Program-made: the position numbers and the translations under genes
Shown here: piece after piece, positions 55,602 to 64,000 of the stretch
Layout: the number at the start of each line of letters is the position of its first letter
Position numbering within the stretch: the first letter of the stretch is position 1
The notes under the pieces: model-generated
The model's input: only the letters and a program-made list of their open reading frames with translations
What the model was told of the DNA's origin: nothing
The model's database searches: none
Source: Simmondsia chinensis
Lineage: Eukaryota > Streptophyta > Magnoliopsida > Caryophyllales > Simmondsiaceae
Reading direction: 5' to 3'
DNA length: 64,000 bases
Assembly (NCBI GenBank): GCA_018398585.1
Contig: JAGTTD010000014.1
Coordinates: forward strand, 18,103,387-18,167,386

Positions 55602-56860
55602 TAAACCCAATTAGCACTGCATTGCATAACTATCCCATAAGGATCTGTTAACTATTTGACCAAAAAAATTATCAATACCGATGTGTTGCTGTTTCATTCC
55701 TTTGCTCACAAATTTTGATCTACTAGGAAGCTTTTGAGTCAACTAGTCTACTAAAAAATTCATAGCTATTAAGTACTGGACTTCCATTGTGAAGTAAACA
55801 ATACAAGACTGCTTCACTATTCACCATCTAATGACACTTACTAAAAGGGCAAACACATATTTCAGATGTCTAACATCTAAACTCCCTTTTAAAACAAATG
55901 ACCCATGACAAACTCACATTCTTTCTTTTTCGCATAAGCTTGATCCTAAGAATATAGTGTGCTCATCTCAGGTCTTTCACTTTTTAACTGACTGGACAAT
56001 TAAACCTTAATAGCTTATAACAATTCTACTAGGTTCTTAATGAGTAGAATGTCATCTATATACAACACTTAGAAAGTCTCTACTTTCTTGTTATGTCACT
56101 CGTACATTGATGGTTCACTAATCATTGATTCAAATCTCTAGGATTTGATTACCCGTCTTTGAATCCACTATTCAATGAACAATATGCTTATTTAAGTCTG
56201 CAAGTAGATTTCCTTAGTTTGCATACTATATGCCTCTAATTCTTGACAACAAATTTGCTTGGATGTATCAAATACATAACCTTTTCAAGATGGCCATTTA
56301 GAAAATGCCGTCTTGACTTCCATTTCCATATCTCTTCATATGAAATACAATGGAAGAGAGTATTCTTATGGACTTAAGTATAACATCTGGCTAGAAGGTC
56401 TCATCAAAGACAATTCCTTTCCTTAGGATATAACCCACTGCCATCAATTTCGCTTTGAAGGTCTCAACCTTCTCATCCACTCAACTCTTTGTACTTGTAG
56501 ATCCATTCAAATCCAATCTAATGGACTTAATGTCTTTTGACGCCTCTATAAGTTCCCACACTTAGTTAAAATATAATTACTTAACTTTTATTGCCCTGAC
56601 AAATTAGTCTGCATCTTTATGTTTAAGAGTTTTATTGTAGTCTAAAGGATCAGATTCACCATTATGCTTAACCATTAAGACTAGAGACATGAATCCGTTA
56701 AGTGACCCTAACCATTTTCCCACTATACCAAAGCTCTCATATACATAGTGTAACAATAACCTGGTTGAAGTAAGTTGTATCATGCAGTTGAGACACAATA
56801 TCTCATACTGTTAATCTATCTAGCGCAAGCTATCTGCTGTACTTATTAGAACATTTTCTA
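55602..56860 (-). pseudogene. Second copia pol: reverse transcriptase remnant
   Basis: Near 56070-56030 the minus strand reads VLYIDDILLIKN, the copia catalytic box with both aspartates intact. KAKLMAVGYILRKGIVFDET near 56460-56400 matches the RT entry (KARLVAKGF..-GIDYxET). The linker frame 56798-56604 contains the DPLDYNKTLKHKDA block that precedes RT. RNase H toward 55602 is unreadable except in pieces. Stops every 20-40 codons make the copy older than the one at 30770. Confidence 0.75.
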
Positions 56861-57420
56861 AAATCTCTTACATAACAAACATTTTGATATGTAGATGTGA
56901 CTCATCACTTGAATCTAACCATATTCAATAACACATTATCAATCCTTTCTTCATCACTATGCAATAAAGAAAAATAAGAATTCTCCTAAAATCACCACTT
57001 TAATCTAATCAAAGTGACTTGATATAATTGCCTAATTGATCTCATCTTTAGTCTTTAATTCTTTGAACTTTTCGAAGGATTCAAGACTTCAGTCCACACA
57101 GGTATATCTATATATCAACTAATTGAGTAGTTATTCATAAACACTTTACGAAATAATATTCGCTCATACTCACTTGAACTTTTAGCAATTCAGACACATT
57201 TTATGAACAAGTTCTAGTAGCATAGTGGCTCTTTTGCCTTTACTCTTGAAGACTCTTGCAATCACCATTAATTCAAACATGATTCCCATACTAGCTATTC
57301 TTTTACTACTTATGGTCTCATAAAACAAATCAAACCAGCTTTGAATCATATCAGATTAATGTGACATAAGATCAAATGCCACTTAAAAACTATATGGCTT
57401 CCGGAATTTCTTTTATATGT
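56861..57420 (-). pseudogene. Second copia pol: integrase remnant
   Basis: Worn minus-strand frames show LLELVHKMCLNC and VYE-type pieces corresponding to the core entry, and SLESFEKFKELKTK at about 57110-57060, a conserved copia integrase stretch after the first catalytic Asp. The position between gag and RT fits. No intact catalytic triad can be read. Confidence 0.55.
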
Positions 57421-58440
57421 TAACAAGGCCTAGCTTGTATTAGACTAGTCAAATGCCGATGACATAGTTTTGATTAAAATAAGTCAACTATCTACCGATT
57501 AGTCTATTTTTCAGAAAAAATAACTGAAAAACTATTTTAAAAAAAATAATGGATAGAAATTAAATTTCTAAAGTACATCAACTTAAATACAAAACTACAT
57601 TCCCTTACTTAAAGTACTGTCTCTTAATGCCTTTACTCAAAACTCATTCACTAGAACACTAGTGAACTACTTGCTAGTCACAACTAAAGGAGACAAGATA
57701 TCAAATACCCTGCCATGTTGACTTTCGATCTTAGCAGCAAGAGTATCTAAGTACCTGGGCAATTCCTTTTAAAGTCTTATGCTATTACAAAAGAGATAAA
57801 ACTATTTAAACTCTTGTTTTATTCTACCCTCTGAGGTTCCTAATTCCTAAGATAGATGCTTACACTAAGTGGATTCTTTCCTTAGTTCTCATGACACCTT
57901 CTCTAAAACTGTACTTTCATCTGTTCAGACAAGAAGTAATCTTTATTACTCAATGTGCTCAGTCTAGACTGATTGAAAGAACTTGATAGGGAAGTCAGGA
58001 TCATATTCTATTGAGATTGGCTATCAATATTTGCATCAAGAATTCTAGTTCAATTAAATAAGCCATCATCATATGAAGCGATCGTGAACTAAACTTTCTT
58101 AATACAATTGTGTCCCTATCATCTTTCTCATTCACTATTCCCATGCTACTAGTTCCCTAATCAAACTCTTCTTTCAAATATCTGTTCATCTCTGCTATAG
58201 TTGACAATTCAAGTATTGAATACTAGAATAAGTTCGACATCTAATGTTTGAAACTTGGAATTCATTAACTCTTTAGTCTATTCTAACGTTGTAAGCGTTC
58301 TTTTCAATGTAGTAGATATACTAGCAGCAACCTAGATAACTCTTATTATCTCTTAATGCTCTATATGTGTTTAGATATATCATTTCATAGTGAGCATAAC
58401 AGAATAAACAAGTAACATACATACCAGTATTGATCGCAAT
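57421..58440 (-). pseudogene. Second copia gag remnant
   Basis: Around 57795-57745 the minus strand has FCNS then KELPRYLDTLAAKIE, matching the spacing of the copia zinc knuckle and the sequence after it (C..C....H....C-PKYL) with the His and last Cys lost. The rest of gag cannot be aligned by eye. Confidence 0.45.
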
Positions 58441-59240
58441 GCATAAGATAACAATTAGTCTGAAAACAAAAAAAAATTAAACAAGTCATATAACATACAT
58501 TACTACTTTTCTTACTTTTAGTAAACAGTCAAAATTTAGAGTTCACAATCCAAAACTTACATGTATGCCATGGTTACCTAATCGAACTACCCAAAACTCC
58601 CCGTCGGTGAGGCCGCATTGAGATATCAGAAGGGTGAGAACATTTCTCAATAAATATGCTTTGGTGTAAACACTTCACTGAATATATTTAACACACCAGT
58701 CTACCCTCATCCTCTAAGGTCATACAATAGAGCTCCTTGGAAAGGCTAATGTAGACCCTAGTCAAGTGTACACCGCTACCTCGACATCGATACAAGTCCA
58801 CGAAGCACTCCACATCGGCGTAGCTGCACCCGTTTTTCCTGTACTTCAATCTATCATAAGAGATCTAACCTTGTATTCTTCAAATGAACGCTCTCCTAGG
58901 GGAGTCGTGCCCACTTGTTATACTACAAGACCGGTAATGGAGGCCATGAGCATTCACTTAGAAGCCCGCTCCCACTTGATATTTTAAGTCCGGCGAACCT
59001 TTTAGTAATTTCAGCAAACAAACAAAGCATAGAATCCATCTAACCATTCTTTGTATGTGTGCAATGATAAGACAACCAATCTTCCCTTTACTCCATAGGA
59101 GAGGGATGTACGAATTGTCAGTCAAGTGAGAACTATTCTCAGTTGATCTGTTTTCTAAACATAATCAACTCACTGTTTCTTCCAGTATCACAATGCTTCC
59201 TAAGAAACTAATATATTATCCTAGTCAAGTGTATGCCATT
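58441..59240 (-). other. Leader of the second copia element, with repeated blocks
   Basis: 58560-58985 and 59090-59232 plus 59801-60010 share blocks (GAGAACTATTCTCA or GTGAGAACATTTCTCA, CCTAGTCAAGTGTA, TGGAGRCCATGAG, CGCTCCCACTTGATATTTT) in the same order, so the leader contains at least two diverged tandem copies of about 1 kb. The same blocks occur once at 35560-35930 in the first copia element. No gene. Confidence 0.6.
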
Positions 59241-59792
59241 TAGGGGTTACAAATGTGTCACGTCGTGTCATGTTCTTGTTCATGTTATGCGAGGGGTCTT
59301 AAGAATGGGGTCAACCCAAACCCGACCCATTTATTAAATGGGTTAGAAACTCTTAACCCTTAGCCAACCCAATTATCGGGTTACCCATTTAATTATATCG
59401 GCGACTTTTTTTAATTAAGTGCTAGTTTTTTAACTTACACATATTAATAATGCACTTTATGGTTGATAATACTAATAAATACTTGTTATGTTTATAAATT
59501 TTAAGATAAACTCTCGAATTAATGTTACTAAATATAGTTAAAATTATCTTAACCCAATATATATATATAAATAATAATAATAATAATAATATATTATTAT
59601 TATTATTATTTAAATGCCTAACATAATTGTATAAACGGGTCAATTGTGTCAAAAATGGGTTAAAGGGGTCAAACCTAAATTCAACAGGTCAACCCAAATT
59701 CAACCCGACTTCAAAACCTCCAACCCAAACCCGCTATCATCATGTCGCGTCCATCTCGGGTTATCGTGTCGTGTCAGATTTTGCCAGCCTTA
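59241..59792. mobile_element. hAT-like MITE
   Basis: 552 bp flanked by a perfect 8-bp duplication ATGCCATT (59233-59240, 59793-59800). Ends resemble each other inverted: TAGGGGTTACAAATGTGTCA on the left, and TAAGGCTGGCAAAATCTGAC when the right end is reversed. TAGGG-TGGCAAA ends with 8-bp duplications are typical of plant hAT elements. The interior contains GGGTCAACCC-type GC patches and an AT-rich centre with (AAT)n and (ATT)n facing each other (59565-59612), which can fold into a long hairpin. It encodes no transposase. Confidence 0.88.
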
Positions 59793-60035
59793 ATGCCATT
59801 ACCTAGATATTAGTATAAGTAAACAAGATGCTCCATGTCAGCGTGGCCACTTCTGCTTCCCGCATCTTTATCTATTATAAAGAAGCCTAACCCTATATTA
59901 TGCGAAGAAACATGATCCTCGGGGAGTAGCGCCTATACACTGTAATATTAGACTAGCAATGGAGACCATGAGGAAATAACTCGTATACCTCGCTCCCACT
60001 TGATATTTTGAACGACATATCTTTCTTTTAAGTTT

Positions 60036-60772
60036 GATTATCTTATAATTAATAATTAGAATCATATTCTAAATTTTATTTAACAATTAAATAAAACCCT
60101 AGTCCAATTAGGTTCCTTAGTTATCCAATCTATATCATCTAATCTCATTAGATAAACTATGAGAATTTTCTTTTCAATTGATTTAACTTTTTAATTACCT
60201 AATCATATTCGATCTATTTGAAAAAATTCTCCCACTCGAGGAAATCAAATGTTACACCAAGTTATATGGCCGTATTACTTTATTCACATCATACATGATA
60301 TTTAACTTATTTAAATAATATTGAACATGTGAACAAAAATTTTATAAGTAATCTGTTATCAAACAATTTGAATAACAACTCTTAAGGCCTAAAGGTTGGA
60401 TCAATTAAAGATTTTTCTAAAACACTTTTAGAAAGATTATCATATAATCTTAATTAGAATCTCATTCTTATTAATTAATTAATTATTTAAAAATAAAATT
60501 AAAAAATTTTTAATTAAACTGGAACATGCCTAGCGCTCCCATTTTTAAAATTTTATTTTACTTTTGTCAAATAATTAATTAATTAATCAATTAAATTCGA
60601 TCTTAATCTCATTAGGTCAAAAATTGAACATCTAATCTTATTAGATATTCTTTGTTTCGAATTATCATAAAATATTTAACAATTAAATATTTCACACATT
60701 GGTTCAAAATCTAATCACATTAGGTTAATAATGTAAATCATTCAACTCCCTAAATATCTATTCTCATTAGAT
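60036..60772 (-). repeat. Second hairpin array in copia leader
   Basis: Hairpins in plus orientation: TTAGAAT-CAT-ATTCTAA (60056-60072), ATCTAAT-CTC-ATTAGAT (60137-60153), AGATTAT-CAT-ATAATCT (60434-60450), TTAGAAT-CTC-ATTCTTA (60453-60469, last pair lost), ATCTAAT-CTT-ATTAGAT (60640-60656), with weaker copies at 60036, 60708 and 60756. The stems are the same three sequences as in 35947-36682, at the same distance range from the 5' LTR. Confidence 0.85.
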
Positions 60773-61000
60773 CCGATTTCCGAATTACGGTTCTTGATTG
60801 AATCATGACTCATCTAAACCTTTAAACAATTTAAAACTTTAATGAACCTTCAATCTTATTATTAAACTCTTAAACAATGGTATTTAAGATTGTCTTTTTC
60901 CCTTAATTAAACTCCCAAATTCATATTTTCGTAATTCTACATACTTTAATTTCATCAAACCTAATATTTTTAATGTCAATCATGAACATATTCAAAGTTG

Positions 61001-61012
61001 GCTCTGATACCA
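61001..61012 (-). promoter_or_regulatory. Primer-binding site of the second copia element
   Basis: TGGTATCAGAGC on the minus strand, two bases inside the 5' LTR at 61015. Confidence 0.92.
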
Positions 61013-61014
61013 AT

Positions 61015-62646
61015 TGTTGGGAACATATTTCATAAATATTCCCTAGATCGGCTTGAGCGAGTGCGGCAGAATATTAATTTAAAATTCTTAATTTTAAATC
61101 TAAAGCCCTGACCTAATTAAACAATTCAATTAGATCTAGATTTTACTCTAATTTGTTCATAATATGACAAACAAAAACATCAAATAAAACAAGTATAAAC
61201 ATAGTATGTAGAATAAATGAAATAAAGGAAGACAGATTAACTATCAAATATTTAATTTAGAAATACTTGAAGCGCTAATCCCAACTTCGACTTAAAGATA
61301 TGAAATTAGAAGAAGAACATCCTGACACCTCATGGTCTTCTTTGCAATGACCTTTTTTAGCACCGAGAGTGTGGGCTCTCAAAATATTTAACGTGAATGA
61401 CATCCTTTCCCCTTTTCTTTGCTCGCCACCTTTGTTATGCGAGGCCCTAGCACGTGCATTGCACATGTAGGGTTGTGTAGGCATTAGATCCTTTAATTAT
61501 TTTTTAAGTCACGATGTTTATCATAGTATATATTCATCTCATGAATATTTGTTTAGCATAAAAATTTATTTATCACATAAATAAATAATACTTCCTGTGA
61601 ATTTTTTTTAATAAATATTTTCAAACGATGCTTTAGTTGAGATTTGCGAAAGGACCTTAGAGACAATGTAACTCTACCTCCAAATGGGTCAAATATTGTT
61701 ATCATCTCACGATAACAATTGATTACCCTTTGGTAAAACTTAATTTCACCAAATAAGTTTTACTGCACTCCAAAATTAAATATATTGACTCAAAAATTTT
61801 CCAAATAACTTTTATTATGACAATTAACCCCTCCATTAGACGTTCATGAGCAAAAAAACAACTTTAATGAATATCATTATTTTTTTTACATCGTAGTTTC
61901 CAACTCGCCAGTCTCGAACAATTCAATAATACAGAAACAATTTTCATATTAATTCTAAATGTCTAACATATAGAATACTTCATCCAAGGATTCTAGAATC
62001 TGTTTGTACATTTGTAAATCAACTAAGGGGACATCTTTATCACGTTAATGACTATAGATTCCACGTCAGACAATTGTTCTCGCCAAACTTCATGTCGTTA
62101 CCCAATGCACATAAGATTTAAGTCAACGCACTTTGACTATTCCCTTTGGCACATCAAAGCAACGAACAATCCATGCATGAGTTCAGACTATTTCCTGGAT
62201 TTAGGGTTATCGTCTTACAGAATTAATTATTTTTGATAGAAATTAAGAAACAAATAATTTAGGTGGTCCTCCTTAGTCTTCCAATCATATAAACAACACC
62301 AACATAATACTTTCAAATCCCTATCAACACAACCAAGACAACCATCTAAAGTATCATATTATAGTCTTATCAGACGAGTTGTCCAAACTCATCACCAATT
62401 ATGAGTATAGTTTGACAACATATCACTAGTTTGATCTAAGTCTGTTTGTGGTTCAATCTCATTGACTACTAAAACCAAACCTAACATGTCATCTTGGACT
62501 ACGTCCATCTCATAATACGTTTTAGAAAAACAATCATGTATGTTTGGCTCGTAAAACATAAAAAGACAATAAATAGATTAAAAAATTTTATTTATTTAAT
62601 ATTCAAAACTAACTAATTCAGTTTTTCCAAGATACCAATTCCAATA
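61015..62646 (-). repeat. 5' LTR of the second copia element
   Basis: 1632 bp, starting TGTTGGGAACATATTTC and ending CCAATTCCAATA in plus orientation (terminal CA worn to TA). Includes the 9-bp stem ATTGTTATC/GATAACAAT at 61695-61719. Directly abuts gypsy pol sequence at 62647, which is therefore the target of this copia insertion on that side. Confidence 0.88.
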
Positions 62647-63867
62647 GTCCATGGTTCTCCTTGGTTGGACCCTTGTCCTTGGATATGAAGAAGTTGACAG
62701 CCACTTTCACACATCTAGTTGTCACACGCACTCTTCATGGTCTCACTCCCGAAAGTGTCCATGAAATCACATCCCGTACTATGACTCGGAGCTTACAAGA
62801 CACCCATACCTTAGGAACACTCTATACCACCATCATGTCTTCCAACACTCCCACTTCCTTTTCCGTGGCTATTGCTAGCGCACTCCCTCCCCCCCACCCT
62901 TTAAAACTTACTTGACGAATTCAACTTTGGATCCCTCTCAAGGAGGGCATCACCCTGGTTATTCAACGCCCCTATCATTACTCTTTCGACCAAAAGAATG
63001 TCATTGAAATGATATTTTTCGAGTAGCTTGACAAACATACTATCCGTGAAAGTACTAGCCCATATGCCTTCCCCATTGTCTTAGTAAGAAAGAAAGATGA
63101 GTCATGGCGAATGTGTGCGGATTGCCGCGCCCTAAATGCCAACACAGTAAAGGATAAATTTCCCATCCTTCTGATTAACAAGATCTTTGATGAAGTACAT
63201 GCGCTAATATTTTTTCCAAAATTTATCTGCGCTCAAGATACCATCAAATTCATATGCACAGCCACAACATTTTCAAAACTACATTTTGCACACATTCGGG
63301 ACATTACGAATTTGTGGTTATGCCATTTGGGCTAACCAACACACCATCCAGCTTACAATCCCTTACAAATACCATTTTCCACCTTTATTTATGTCGCTTT
63401 GTTTTGTTTTTATTCGATGATGCTTTAGTTTATAGTTCAAATGGGCCCTCTCATTCGCATCACTTATGCTTGGCTTTCTAGTTACTCTTAGTGACTTCTC
63501 TATTTGCAAAAGAAAGCAAATGCCCCTTTGGAATGATTGAGATTGATTATTTAGGCCACATCATAGAGGCGTGCCATGCTTCCACTTACCCAGCCAAAAT
63601 TTTTGAGGTTTGTGATTGGCCAAAACCGTAAAATTTTAAAAAAATTCGTGGATTTCTTGGATTAACCAAATATTACCATTGTTTCGTGAAAGGGTATGGC
63701 AAGATTTCCAAGCCCCTCACCAATCTTTTGAAACTCTCCATTCTCACGAGGAATAACGATGCACAAACCACCTTCTATGCCTCCGAGGCCCTCTCTAGTG
63801 CACCTATTCTGCTACCCAATCTCAGTGACAAGTTCGAGATTGAGACTGAAGCATTGGGTGTTAGTAT
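62647..63867 (+). pseudogene. Chromovirus-like gypsy pol fragment: RT and start of RNase H
   Basis: Plus-strand pieces in order: GPLSLDMKKLTATFTH (pre-RT segment), PLKEGITLVIQRPYHYSF, SPYAFPIVLVRKKDESWRMC and ADCRALNANTVKDKFPI, HSGHYEFVVMPFGLTNTPSS, LFLFDDALVYSS (about 63405-63440, catalytic box with both Asp present), IDYLGHIIEACHAS, IRGFLGLTKYYHCFVKGYG, APILLPNLSDKFEIETEA. RPYRY-QK, VRKK and FFDD-type boxes indicate a chromovirus rather than Tat or Athila. The 5' side is cut by the copia LTR, and the 3' side by a Tat LTR at 63868 inside the RNase H start. Stops and several frameshifts are present. Confidence 0.88.
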
Positions 63868-64000
63868 TGTTTACACCCTAATTTCAAAAAGGGCTGGGAT
63901 GACACTGTTTTGAGCAAAGTGACATGTGCTTAACATGTGAGGCTTCGCTCGAGGAGAATTAAGCCTTTAGGTGCTGAGATAATGATGTCTTGAGCCCAAC
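63868..64000 (+). repeat. Third Tat LTR, start only
   Basis: TGTTTACACCCTAATTTC, then TTTTGAGCAAAGT, AACATGTGAGGC and TCGAGGAGAATTAAGC parallel 24106-24240. The preceding pentamer AGTAT (63863-63867) is the candidate duplication. The element continues beyond the window. Confidence 0.9.

Larger units (their letters stand above)
41309..62646 (-). mobile_element. Second Ty1/copia element, minus strand, left LTR split into three pieces
   Basis: The right LTR is 61015-62646. The left LTR is 41309-41710, 45000-45040 and 54826-55586, separated by two later LTR elements. Joined by alignment to the right LTR, the left copy lacks only its first 400 bp or so. A minus-strand primer site TGGTATCAGAGC at 61001-61012 sits two bases from the 5' LTR. 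GGACAAGTGGGAGAT (minus strand, 55587-55601) is the polypurine tract beside the 3' LTR. The interior carries worn copia RT, integrase and gag. A hAT-like MITE sits in the leader. Confidence 0.85.

Noticed and set aside
56604..56798. Small independent gene
   Set aside because: It contains the copia linker block DPLDY..KDA and belongs to the decayed pol.

Overview
The window is AT-rich plant nuclear DNA made almost entirely of nested, decayed transposable elements. No intact host gene was recognised. Three things point to a flowering plant, probably in gene-poor heterochromatin. The LTR retrotransposons belong to plant-specific lineages (Tat and Athila Ty3/gypsy, Ty1/copia). Primer sites match plant initiator tRNA-Met or the TGGCACCGTC.. 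type. A short SINE carries a plant 5S rRNA head. Coding remnants are full of stops and frameshifts, often TGG to TAG.

Layout. (1) 1-25066: a Tat gypsy element on the + strand, 5' end outside the window. Its pol (RT, two RNase H-like stretches, integrase) is split by a 5.1 kb non-autonomous LTR element (2755-7866, minus, target duplication GAAGC). Between pol and the 3' LTR (24106-25066) lies an antisense ORF with a plant mobile domain (PMD). That ORF is split by an Athila element (10292-21874, minus, duplication GTACT). The Athila copy itself contains a copia solo LTR (10649-12611, duplication AGTAT) and a 5S-headed SINE (19481-19743, 11-bp duplication). (2) 25067-25690: a leader-like stretch and AT-rich DNA. 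(3) 25690-40872: a second Tat element, minus strand and 3'-truncated. Its gag is split by a copia solo LTR (27923-29801, +) and by a complete 8.5 kb copia element (30770-39310, minus, duplication GTTTT). (4) 40957-41308: a minus-strand Athila LTR end.

(5) 41309-62646: a minus-strand copia element. Its left LTR is cut into three pieces by a gag-only LTR element (41711-44994, minus, duplication TAACC) and by a 9.8 kb non-coding, tandem-repeat-rich LTR element (45041-54820, +, duplication CTAGT/CTACT). Its leader holds a 552-bp hAT-like MITE with an 8-bp duplication. (6) 62647-63867: a chromovirus-like RT/RNase H fragment (+), interrupted at 63868 by the start of a third Tat LTR that runs off the window.

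The elements do not work together as a pathway. The biology is parasitic layering: autonomous lineages, now dead here, alongside elements lacking pol that must use proteins in trans. The most notable unexplained structures are arrays of short RNA hairpins sharing an ATGAGAT core in the copia leaders and LTRs, a tandem array of polypurine-tract-like motifs inside the non-coding element, the 5S-headed SINE, the antisense PMD ORF, and copia LTRs that seem to have swallowed older primer-binding sites. All comparisons were made by eye; no alignment or database search was run.
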